From positions 1 to 10,853 of the forward strand of contig CAYWRA010000090.1 of the NCBI GenBank assembly GCA_964460305.1: 10,853 bases of DNA, read 5' to 3'. The stretch comes from JAPLCX01 sp964460305 (GTDB lineage Bacteria; Auribacterota; Tritonobacteria; UBA1439). Each line of letters begins with the position of its first letter. Position 1 is the stretch's first letter. Of this stretch, positions 1 to 4,821 are shown piece by piece. The position numbers and the translations under genes were made by a program. Below the pieces are notes generated by a model. That model was not told where the DNA came from and made no database searches. It saw only the letters and a list, made by a program, of their open reading frames with translations.

Positions 1-45
1 GCGGCCCAGGGACTTATGAATCTCGATATGCCCCAGTTGCGAAAG

Positions 46-249
46 TCAGGTTAACATAATCCAAGCCTGCTCCGGGGTAACGCCTGCCGGCATCGGCCAA
101 TATTTAAATCTATCCCAATAGACATATTCCGTATTTGCTTTTTTGATAAGGCCCTGTAGGCCAGGCAGGGTATATAATTTTAAGAAATTGGCGGGATCGG
201 ACATTAAGCCACTCTTGTCCAAGGAAGGGCCTTTCTCTAATAGTTTCAT
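46..249 (-). CDS. Short ORF resembling the N-terminus of a Fic-family protein, probably truncated
   Basis: The ORF encodes 67 residues. Its pattern, a basic start, then EYVYWDRFKYWPMPAGVTPEQAW, resembles the region that precedes the Fic (AMP-transferase) domain in many Fic-family proteins, where a Y-x-YWD-x-x-KY...P-x-G-x-TPE-x-x-W segment is common. This is recognition by eye, not a search result. The ATG at 249 follows an AAGAG-like ribosome site. The frame ends at a TGA (46-48). Reading through this TGA continues without another stop to the window edge (LSQLGHIEIHKSLGR), which would suit a Fic gene interrupted by a nonsense mutation. The catalytic HPFxxGNG motif would lie outside the window, so activity cannot be judged. 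murJ also ends at TGA, so recoding is unlikely. It could instead be an unrelated small protein. Confidence 0.42.
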   Translation of the reverse strand: MKLLEKGPSLDKSGLMSDPANFLKLYTLPGLQGLIKKANTEYVYWDRFKYWPMPAGVTPEQAWIMLT

Positions 250-313
250 TTTGCGCTCTTTAGTTGTTTAGCAGTATGGATAGTATGCTAAATTGCCACT
301 TAAGGGTCAAGTT

Positions 314-348
314 AATATCTACTAATTTTTAAAAAATTAGTAGATATT
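314..348. repeat. Near-perfect AT-rich palindrome
   Basis: The arms 314-330 (AATATCTACTAATTTTT) and 332-348 are exact reverse complements over 17 bp, separated by a single A. It lies 65 bp upstream of the start of the Fic-like ORF. Such a sequence could be an operator for a dimeric regulator, a cruciform, or a bidirectional terminator. The T-run and A-run sit in the centre rather than after the stem, which argues against a standard terminator. Confidence 0.75.
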
Positions 349-606
349 GTAAGTGTCAGGATATAACGTGTTTGATGGCAAGGTGTTAAATTTTTGAAAT
401 GGCGCAAATTTGACTATAAAATACAACCATTGACGGCACTGAATGCGCCGAATGGTCTCTTTAATCAACCAATTGGCTGATTTTGCAAACCAATTACTAA
501 ATAGCTGTAAGCTAATGATCCTTCTTTAGCCTGATCTATTCATCAACTTTGATCGGCCGATAAATACTTACTGTAGCGCAAATAGTTATGCAAAACTGCC
601 AACATT

Positions 607-695
607 CCGCACCAGACTAGTCGGTGCGGGGCTAACCCCGAACCGTCCCGCCCTTTGGGCGGGCCCCAACGGGGCCCCCTCGGGGCCTGGTGCGG
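607..695. repeat. Chain of GC-rich mini-hairpins
   Basis: Consecutive short inverted repeats are visible: CCGCACC (607-613) with GGTGCGG (623-629), or alternatively with a second GGTGCGG at 689-695; GGGG-CTAA-CCCC (628-639); CCCGCCC-TTT-GGGCGGG (647-663); CCCC-AAC-GGGG (664-674); CCCC-TC-GGGG (676-685). The alternative outer pairing would enclose all the inner hairpins in one multibranched structure. Similar CCC-NNN-GGG triloop hairpins recur at 1448-1485, 3315-3370 and 4635-4673. Confidence 0.75.
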
Positions 696-704
696 CCCGT
701 AGGG

Positions 705-745
705 TGGATTATTCATCTCGCATTTCAAACGAGATGAATAATCCA
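705..745. repeat. Perfect 16-bp stem hairpin
   Basis: The arm 705-720 (TGGATTATTCATCTCG) is the exact reverse complement of 730-745, with a 9-nt loop. It follows directly after the GC-rich hairpin chain. There is no T-tract after either arm, so a simple intrinsic terminator is not supported. Confidence 0.8.
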
Positions 746-750
746 GGTTA

Positions 751-787
751 GCACCTGATTTACCTGTCTATCAGAGAAATCAGGTGC
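751..787. repeat. 11-bp stem hairpin
   Basis: GCACCTGATTT (751-761) is the exact reverse complement of 777-787, with a 15-nt loop. It lies 5 bp after the 16-bp hairpin and is the last member of the hairpin chain. On the plus strand it is followed by AAAAATATTATCC, so a weak terminator role is possible. Confidence 0.7.
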
Positions 788-901
788 AAAAATATTATCC
801 CTAACTCGCAACTAGAAACTGTAGCACATCACCCCCACCCTCCCCTACCCCATCAAAAGGGGGAGGTTTGGAGAGAGGTTTCTTCACATCTGTTTCTTTT
901 T

Positions 902-936
902 AACTTTCTCTCCTGCCGCACAAGGCGGCAGGGGGA
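902..936. repeat. Copy 1 of a perfect 35-bp dispersed repeat with hairpin core
   Basis: This sequence is identical to 4716-4750. Its core is CCTGCCGC-ACAAG-GCGGCAGG, an 8-bp stem with a 5-nt loop. It is followed by a module (940-1020) with words that also appear after or near the second copy: GGTTTCT, AATCCGCG and a second CGCGG. Confidence 0.9.
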
Positions 937-977
937 GCTTACTGCGGCAAAAACAATTGCTGGTTTCTGAAACAGAA

Positions 978-1020
978 ATCCGCGTTTATCTGCGCTAATC
1001 CGCGGCTAAAAATTCTTGGG
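978..1020. repeat. TCCGCG / CGCGGCTAAAAA module
   Basis: AATCCGCGTTTATC is followed by ATCCGCGGCTAAAAATTCTTGGG. The same frame recurs at 1445-1500 (AATCCGCGTCCATC ... CGCGGCTAAAAACTTCTCGG), where the middle is replaced by two triloop hairpins. A related AATCCGCGCTTATCCGCGG lies at 4780-4802. I take these as copies of one dispersed intergenic repeat family. Confidence 0.65.
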
Positions 1021-1092
1021 TCAATCCGCGGCAAAATAGTCCATAGTCCATATTCGTGCGCTTTTCCGTCCATTACGAGCAACGGGAAACTA

Positions 1093-1284
1093 TCAACTGT
1101 GGTCAGCCATGCACCTCCTGCAGAGGGAATGGTTCATGCCGAATAGCAGCATCACCATGGCGAACATCAACATCCCGCGGGGGGATATTCCCATCGGAAG
1201 AGTGCCCCTCAGTTTCGTGAGGACCGCCGCGGCCGTCGCGAGGGCGGCAAGTGCGGCCGCAATACAGGGAACATTTCTCAACAT
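1093..1284 (-). CDS. Small two-helix membrane protein, family not recognised
   Basis: I do not recognise this family. The preferred product is 63 residues starting at the ATG at 1284, which has an AAGGA site 8 bases upstream; an in-frame ATG at 1293 is an alternative but sits against that site. Two hydrophobic segments are visible, at about residues 5-22 (alanine-rich) and 37-54 (MLMFAMVMLLFGM), joined by a short basic loop with KLRGTLPMGISPRG. The C-terminus holds a CRRC pair (Cys55, Cys58), with another Cys at residue 7. The product would sit in the inner membrane. A class (a) AT repeat lies directly upstream. A 64-residue plus-strand ORF covers the same bases, but its composition reads like the shadow of this one. 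Real expression is plausible, not shown. Confidence 0.5.
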   Translation of the reverse strand: MLRNVPCIAAALAALATAAAVLTKLRGTLPMGISPRGMLMFAMVMLLFGMNHSLCRRCMADHS

Positions 1285-1303
1285 GTTATCCATCCTTTCA
1301 TGA

Positions 1304-1384
1304 GAATGACAAATGCCAAATGACAAACGAATTACAAATGACAAGTGAAAAAAACTCATTGTGTTTTGACATTTGTCATTAGCT
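1304..1384. repeat. TTTGTCA-type intergenic element, copy 1
   Basis: The block begins GAATGACAAATGCCAAA and ends TTTGTCATTAGCT, so its ends are inverted (ATGACAAA/TTTGTCAT). Near the right end it contains CATTGTGTTTTGACATTTG. The same left and right ends bound the element at 7334-7459, and the CATTGTGTTTTG word recurs at 8024-8035. It lies about 20 bp upstream of the small membrane protein start. Confidence 0.75.
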
Positions 1385-1447
1385 ATCTCAGTGGATTCAG
1401 TGCCCCTGCTCGCCTCTGGCGAACTCAGTGGCTCTGCCCTTGACAAT

Positions 1448-1485
1448 CCGCGTCCATCCCCCGAAGGGGTCCCTTAGGGACGCGG
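1448..1485. repeat. Three-way junction of triloop hairpins
   Basis: CCGCGTC (1448-1454) pairs with GACGCGG (1479-1485). It encloses CCCC-GAA-GGGG (1459-1469) and TCCC-TTA-GGGA (1470-1480; the last two bases are shared with the outer stem). The outer sequence belongs to the TCCGCG/CGCGGCTAAAAA module, so the hairpin pair appears inserted inside another repeat. With 1525-1539 (CCCGCC-TGA-GGCGGG), it fills much of the gap (1285-1620) between murJ and the small membrane protein gene. Confidence 0.65.
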
Positions 1486-1620
1486 CTAAAAACTTCTCGG
1501 CTGTGTATTTACCCCCACCTCACCCCCGCCTGAGGCGGGCAAGTCTGCGGTGAGATTTAAGGACTCTGTCAATAGATGAGGTTTGACCCTGACGTTTCTA
1601 ATCTGTGTAAGCAGTGCTTC

Positions 1621-3195
1621 TCACGCGCCACGGCGGCGGAATTCATGCCAGAGCTCGGCCAATTCGGCAGTCTTAAGTATGTATGCAAAAGCAAGATAAC
1701 CGAGGAATCCGGCGCCGAGCGGGATAAAGACCCTGGCGGATTTTGCCGTGAAACCCGCCCCCGGCATAACGTATGACATCGCCCTGAACGTAACCCACGA
1801 GACAAGCGCCATGACCGCCGTGGACAGCAATATCTTTGCGAGCGACACGCCGACCTTCCGTAGACCGAGACAGCCTATCTTCCGCCGCAGCAACCAGAGG
1901 AGCAGGCCCAGGTTGACCATCTGTGCGATGGAGGTCGCTAGCGCCAGGCCGCCGTGCTTCAAAGGCCCCATGAGCAGATAGTCAAGGACGATATTGGAGG
2001 CAACGGCAATCACCGCAATCCGCAAGGGCGTCCTCGTGTCCTCGAGGGAGTAATAACACCGCACGACAACGGACACCCCGCCGACCGCAAAAACACCCAG
2101 CGAATAAAAGATGACCGCCCAGTAGGTGGGGTCCGTTGAGCGGTCGAGGAGAAATTCGCCGCGCTCGTACAGGAGCTGGATAATGGGCCTCCCCAACACG
2201 ATCAGGCCTACCCCAGCGGGAATGGTGATGAAGAACGCGAGCCTAAGCGCGTAGTTCAGGGCCTCTTTCAGCCTCGGCATGTCGCCAGCGACGGCGAATC
2301 CCGCCATGAGCGGGAATGCCACCGTGGATATTCCTATCGCGAACGTCCCGATGGGGAACTGGATCAGCCGATTGGCCGCAAACAGATACGTGACACTCCC
2401 CTCGGGGAGGAAGGACGCAAACAGATTGTCTACAACGAGATTAACATGATACACCGCAAGACCGGCTAGGGCGGGTATGATCAATCGTATAATCCGCCTT
2501 AGCTCGGGGTGATTCCATATCTTGCCCACCACCAGGTAAAATCCCTTGCGCTGCAGGACGGGTATCTGTATCCCCAGTTGCACCACTCCGCCCAGGAGGA
2601 CGCCGATAGCGACCGCAAAAATATGGTCCTGGGCTCGCAATCCCCACCGCGGCGCCAGGAATATGGTCGAGAAAATTATGGTGAGGTTGAACGCGGCCTG
2701 GGCTAGCGATGGCACGGCAAAATGGTGGAGCGAGTTGAGGATCCCCATACAGAGGGCGACGAGGGAAACAAAGATGAGATAGGGGAACATCCATCGCGTA
2801 AGACTCACCGTGAGGGATAGTTTCTCCGGGTCGGAGCGAAAACCGGCGAGGAGTGCATGCACAATCCACGGCGCGCACACGACCGCAATGATGACGATGA
2901 TGCTGGAAACTATCACCAGGGAGGCGAGGACCGCCGTGGCAAGCTCCCATGCCTCCTTTTTGCTCCGGTTGCGGAGGCAATCGCTGAAGACGGGTATGAA
3001 CGCCGCGCTGAGAGCCCCCTCCCCCATCAGATAACGGAGTGTGTTAGGCAGCCGAAAGGCGGCATAGAACGCGTCCGTCAGGTGCCTCCCGAACATGTTC
3101 AAGATGACTATTTCTCGCACGAGGCCGAGTACACGGCTCGTAAACGTCGATATCCCCACGACGGATGCCGAACGCGCCAAACGGATCTTTTCCAT
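1621..3195 (-). CDS. murJ: Lipid II flippase MurJ (MviN)
   Basis: MurJ moves undecaprenyl-linked lipid II across the inner membrane for peptidoglycan synthesis and belongs to the MOP exporter superfamily. The 524-residue product has the family's length and a run of hydrophobic segments consistent with about 14 helices. The N-terminus shows the family signature: SRVLGLVRE, then DAFYAAFRLPNTLRYLMGEGALSAAFIPVFS, matching the conserved Arg residues and PNxxR...EGAxxxAFxP region of MviN/MurJ. The ATG at 3195 is chosen because GAGG precedes it by 5 bases; an upstream ATG at 3225 would add MLFRSEIEVF and has no such support. The gene is divergent from rpsT, an arrangement often seen for these two genes. 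It ends at TGA. A plus-strand ORF inside it is a shadow. The identification is firm. Confidence 0.95.
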   Translation of the reverse strand: MEKIRLARSASVVGISTFTSRVLGLVREIVILNMFGRHLTDAFYAAFRLPNTLRYLMGEGALSAAFIPVFSDCLRNRSKKEAWELATAVLASLVIVSSIIVIIAVVCAPWIVHALLAGFRSDPEKLSLTVSLTRWMFPYLIFVSLVALCMGILNSLHHFAVPSLAQAAFNLTIIFSTIFLAPRWGLRAQDHIFAVAIGVLLGGVVQLGIQIPVLQRKGFYLVVGKIWNHPELRRIIRLIIPALAGLAVYHVNLVVDNLFASFLPEGSVTYLFAANRLIQFPIGTFAIGISTVAFPLMAGFAVAGDMPRLKEALNYALRLAFFITIPAGVGLIVLGRPIIQLLYERGEFLLDRSTDPTYWAVIFYSLGVFAVGGVSVVVRCYYSLEDTRTPLRIAVIAVASNIVLDYLLMGPLKHGGLALATSIAQMVNLGLLLWLLRRKIGCLGLRKVGVSLAKILLSTAVMALVSWVTFRAMSYVMPGAGFTAKSARVFIPLGAGFLGYLAFAYILKTAELAELWHEFRRRGA

Positions 3196-3246
3196 GAAAA
3201 CCTCTATTTCAGATCTGAAGAGCAAAAGAATCTTTTATCCACGTAT

Positions 3247-3296
3247 GACACGGATTAATAGAAACCGTCGAAATCTTTTGCGGTAAAATCCGTGTC
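3247..3296. repeat. Inverted repeat GACACGGATT in the murJ-rpsT gap
   Basis: GACACGGATT (3247-3256) and AATCCGTGTC (3287-3296) are exact inverted copies, extended by one more pair (T3246/A3297), with a 30-nt spacer. They resemble the widespread intergenic words ATCCACG...ACACGGATT and ATCCGTGTCAATCCGTG. The element is in the divergent promoter region of murJ, but no specific role can be read from it. Confidence 0.65.
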
Positions 3297-3314
3297 AATC
3301 CGTGCTCTGCCCCG

Positions 3315-3370
3315 TCCCGAAGGGATCCCGTTGGGAAAGGGATCCCGTTGGGAAAGGGGCCCCGTTGGGG
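3315..3370. repeat. Tandem triloop hairpin chain with a 17-bp direct repeat
   Basis: Four successive hairpins are visible: TCCC-GAA-GGGA (3315-3325), TCCC-GTT-GGGA (3326-3336), TCCC-GTT-GGGA (3343-3353) and CCCC-GTT-GGGG (3360-3370). The unit GGGATCCCGTTGGGAAA is exactly duplicated (3322-3338 and 3339-3355) and then followed by a G/C variant. It lies just upstream of the rpsT promoter. Confidence 0.8.
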
Positions 3371-3389
3371 CGTGGATTCCAACCTCCCC

Positions 3390-3411
3390 AACAACAATTC
3401 AACAACAATTC
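3390..3411. repeat. Tandem 11-bp repeat upstream of the rpsT promoter
   Basis: AACAACAATTC occurs twice in tandem (3390-3400 and 3401-3411) and ends one base before the -35 box of rpsT. Its A/T-rich composition and position fit an UP element for RNA polymerase alpha subunits, or a regulator site. This role is inferred from position only. Confidence 0.5.
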
Positions 3412-3412
3412 A

Positions 3413-3441
3413 TTGACAACATTGATGGGAGGTGTTATATA
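3413..3441 (+). promoter_or_regulatory. Probable sigma-70-type promoter of rpsT
   Basis: TTGACA (3413-3418) is a perfect -35 box. After 17 bases comes TATATA (3436-3441), a 4/6 match to the -10 consensus. Transcription would begin near 3447-3449, leaving a leader of about 40 nt before the rpsT start. Confidence 0.6.
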
Positions 3442-3484
3442 TCCTCCTCACACTCGCACACGGGAAGACCCCACAGGAGGATAT
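3439..3484 (+). promoter_or_regulatory. Inverted repeat pairing with the rpsT Shine-Dalgarno sequence
   Basis: ATATCCTCCT (3439-3448) is the exact reverse complement of AGGAGGATAT (3475-3484), which contains the full Shine-Dalgarno sequence AGGAGG 8 bases before the rpsT ATG. In RNA containing both arms, a 10-bp stem with a 26-nt loop would hide the ribosome site. The left arm overlaps the -10 box of the visible promoter, so only a transcript starting further upstream would contain it; alternatively it is a DNA-level operator. Confidence 0.5.
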
Positions 3485-3488
3485 TGAT

Positions 3489-3746
3489 ATGCCGACGAGA
3501 AAATCTGGCGCAAAGCACATGCGGGCAGACGAAAAAAAACGCCGCCTCAACACGCAGGTGAGAGCGACTCTTAAAACACTCACCAAGAAATACGGGCTCC
3601 TCATCAAAGCAGGAGAAATCGACAACGCTAAAAAACTCCTGCCGACAATCTCATCCGCCCTTGATAAAGCGGCAAAACGCGGAATCATTCACAAGGGCAA
3701 CGCCAGCCGTACCAAGTCGCGTCTCGCGAAGAAGCTCGCGGCATAA
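3489..3746 (+). CDS. rpsT: 30S ribosomal protein S20
   Basis: S20 binds 16S rRNA early in assembly of the small subunit. The 85-residue product has the usual size and is very rich in Lys/Arg. Family marks are the N-terminal KSGAKHMRADEKKRRLN, the middle TLTKKYGLLIKAGEIDNAKKLLPTISSALDKAAKRGIIHKGNASRTKSRLAKK segment, and the near-invariant IHKNxAxRxKSRL-type motif, here IHKGNASRTKSRL. The ATG at 3489 follows an ideal AGGAGG; a longer frame from 3432 is not translated sensibly. It is the only plus-strand gene in the window. It is divergent from murJ and convergent with the LptE-like gene, whose stop lies 50 bp away. Possible control through its leader is described separately. The identification is firm. 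Confidence 0.95.
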   Translation: MPTRKSGAKHMRADEKKRRLNTQVRATLKTLTKKYGLLIKAGEIDNAKKLLPTISSALDKAAKRGIIHKGNASRTKSRLAKKLAA

Positions 3747-3795
3747 AGGGAGCCGGCTGTTTCCACAAGGCGATATCCCGCTCCACCACGGCCTC

Positions 3796-4302
3796 TTACC
3801 ACCGCTCAGTGATGCGTTCCACAACGTGGTCTGCAAGATTATCGAGGGCAAAAGGCACCGCAATCCGCTCCGACTCCGGCAGCGTGATGGTGACAAAAAA
3901 TGTCTTTTCTCCCTCTACTCTCCTCGCGGTATAGATGACCTTATTGGTCTTTGCGTCCCTGAGCACGCATTCCGCGCCGATGGTCAATCGATACTCCCTC
4001 GTAACATCCATCTTGTCATATCGGATCGCAGACCTGTTGTAACTGACAAGCGTGACCTCAAGGACGGCGTCCGCATCATTCTGGTTGACCACCGTATAGG
4101 AACCGTCTATCTGGAATGCGGTGACGATCTCGCTGGTCGCGCGCGCCTCGATGCCGGGCTCGGCAGTCTTGTTTTTAGCGTTGGGGATGTAGATTGTCTT
4201 GATCGGGTCGTCCGGGTTCACGGAGCCTACCCTATATCCGCACCCCGCGAGACAGATAACGACAAAGAGAATACTTGCGGTCGCCGCAACCGTTCTCATC
4301 AT
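3796..4302 (-). CDS. lptE: LptE-like LPS-assembly lipoprotein
   Basis: LptE is the outer-membrane lipoprotein that plugs the LptD barrel and helps insert LPS into the outer leaflet. The 168-residue product starts with a lipoprotein signal: MMRTVAATASILFVVICLAGC, with lipobox LAGC and Cys21 as lipidation site. The mature part begins GYRVGS, as is common in LptE-like proteins, followed by IKTIYIPNAKNKTAEPGIEARATSEIVTAF, a pattern typical of the family outside Proteobacteria, and a beta-rich tail (ATSEIV, ADAVLEVTLVSY, REYRLTIGAECVLRDAKTNKVIY). The start at 4302 has GAGGAG 5 bases upstream. It is downstream of the TPR gene on the same strand, separated by about 520 bp of repeats, so co-transcription is uncertain. 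The family call is good; the exact orthology is less sure because LptE sequences diverge strongly. Confidence 0.78.
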   Translation of the reverse strand: MMRTVAATASILFVVICLAGCGYRVGSVNPDDPIKTIYIPNAKNKTAEPGIEARATSEIVTAFQIDGSYTVVNQNDADAVLEVTLVSYNRSAIRYDKMDVTREYRLTIGAECVLRDAKTNKVIYTARRVEGEKTFFVTITLPESERIAVPFALDNLADHVVERITERW

Positions 4303-4483
4303 TTTTTCTCCTCTCTGAAATTCATGCGTGGAAACGACCGTAATGATAGACTTTCCATTCTGAAAACGCAATCCCTAAGCAGAAATCCCAATATTGAAAA
4401 TGACAAAACACATGGAAGCCAGAATCCAGAATACCGACTACTGGACTCTATCTTCCGGATTCTAACCCAAGTGCGTTCATTCT

Positions 4484-4500
4484 CCAAAAGGGCCTTTTGG
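4484..4500. repeat. Palindromic hairpin CCAAAAGG-G-CCTTTTGG
   Basis: An exact 8-bp inverted repeat with a one-base centre is followed on the plus strand by GGGGGAGAA and preceded by TTCTC, which extends the pairing imperfectly. The sequence right after it (ACTACAGCAAAAACAGTTTCTGGTTT, 4511-4536) resembles 941-967 in the left gap, so it is probably part of a larger dispersed element. Confidence 0.55.
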
Positions 4501-4634
4501 GGGGAGAATTACTACAGCAAAAACAGTTTCTGGTTTTTAGTTTCCGGACTATTTCTTCCCCTCTGTCAGTTCTCCTGGTCTCTCTTTTACTCTTTGTAAA
4601 ACAACCGCCTCGTTTCTCTCTGTGTTCTCCCCCG

Positions 4635-4673
4635 TCCCAAAGGGATCCCTTCGGGAAAGGGGCCCCCTTGGGG
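4635..4673. repeat. Triloop hairpin chain, third locus
   Basis: TCCC-AAA-GGGA (4635-4645), TCCC-TTC-GGGA (4646-4656) and CCCC-TT-GGGG (4664-4673) follow one another. The organisation and the flanking CCCCGTCCC...GGGGCGNGG match the chain at 3311-3375, although the loops differ (AAA/TTC/TTG versus GAA/GTT/GTT). Confidence 0.75.
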
Positions 4674-4715
4674 CGCGGCAAAATTTATTTCTTCCCCGCT
4701 GTTTCCAATCAGTTA

Positions 4716-4750
4716 AACTTTCTCTCCTGCCGCACAAGGCGGCAGGGGGA
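4716..4750. repeat. Copy 2 of the perfect 35-bp dispersed repeat
   Basis: It is identical over 35 bp to 902-936, in the same orientation, 3.8 kb away. The core is an 8-bp stem CCTGCCGC/GCGGCAGG with loop ACAAG. Confidence 0.9.
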
Positions 4751-4821
4751 ACCACCGCTATTTCTTTCCCACGGTTTCTCCAAATCCGCGCTTATCCGCG
4801 GTTTCTAGTCCTTTTTCTCTT

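Larger units (their letters stand above)
250..1092. other. Gene-poor intergenic region packed with hairpins and repeats
   Basis: I see no convincing coding sequence in these roughly 840 bases; the one ORF here (543-728, minus) is a by-product of GC-rich hairpins. The stretch holds, in order, an AT palindrome (314-348), an AT-rich stretch with no structure that I recognise (350-600), a chain of hairpins (607-787), a C-rich/G-rich block (831-880), a 35-bp dispersed repeat (902-936) and a module of repeated TCCGCG words (978-1035). The last two recur elsewhere in the window. Confidence 0.7.
4303..4821. other. Repeat-filled gap between the TPR and lptE-like genes
   Basis: I find no convincing gene in these 519 bases. 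From left to right the gap holds an AAATCCC word and AATGACAAAACACA (4385-4411), the inverse of the class (a) element; the hairpin CCAAAAGG-G-CCTTTTGG (4484-4500) followed by a sequence related to 933-975 (TACTACAGCAAAAACAGTTTCTGG); a triloop hairpin chain (4635-4673); the second copy of the 35-bp repeat (4716-4750); and an AATCCGCGCTTATCCGCGG module (4780-4802). The overlapping plus- and minus-strand ORFs here are products of the repeats. Confidence 0.7.

Noticed and set aside
46..48. Selenocysteine or reassigned TGA in the Fic-like ORF
   Set aside because: murJ and rimO end at TGA in normal positions, and no SECIS-like hairpin follows the codon within the few bases available.
314..348. Resemblance of the palindrome (TCTACT...AGTAGA) to a Cas12a-type CRISPR repeat stem
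   Set aside because: There is only one copy, no spacer-repeat pattern and no cas gene in the window. The palindrome is longer than such stems.
735..790. Integron attC site in the hairpin region
   Set aside because: The GTTAGCA near 747 is not a proper GTTRRRY core, no matching RYYYAAC partner was found, and no integrase or cassette array is visible.
1109..1303. 64-residue plus-strand ORF opposite the small membrane protein
   Set aside because: The minus-strand product has coherent hydrophobic helices and a ribosome site; the plus-strand one has neither.
2857..3258. 133-residue plus-strand ORF inside murJ
   Set aside because: It is antisense to the conserved N-terminal region of MurJ and has no independent ribosome site or recognisable motif.
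3432..3488. Upstream extension of rpsT to 3432
   Set aside because: The extension would be MLYILLTLAHGKTPQEDID, which covers the -10 box and Shine-Dalgarno region; S20 proteins begin at the lysine-rich segment.
3661..4599. 312-residue plus-strand ORF overlapping rpsT and the lptE-like gene
   Set aside because: It overlaps rpsT in another frame, is antisense to a well-supported lipoprotein gene and runs on into repeats; no family signature seen.
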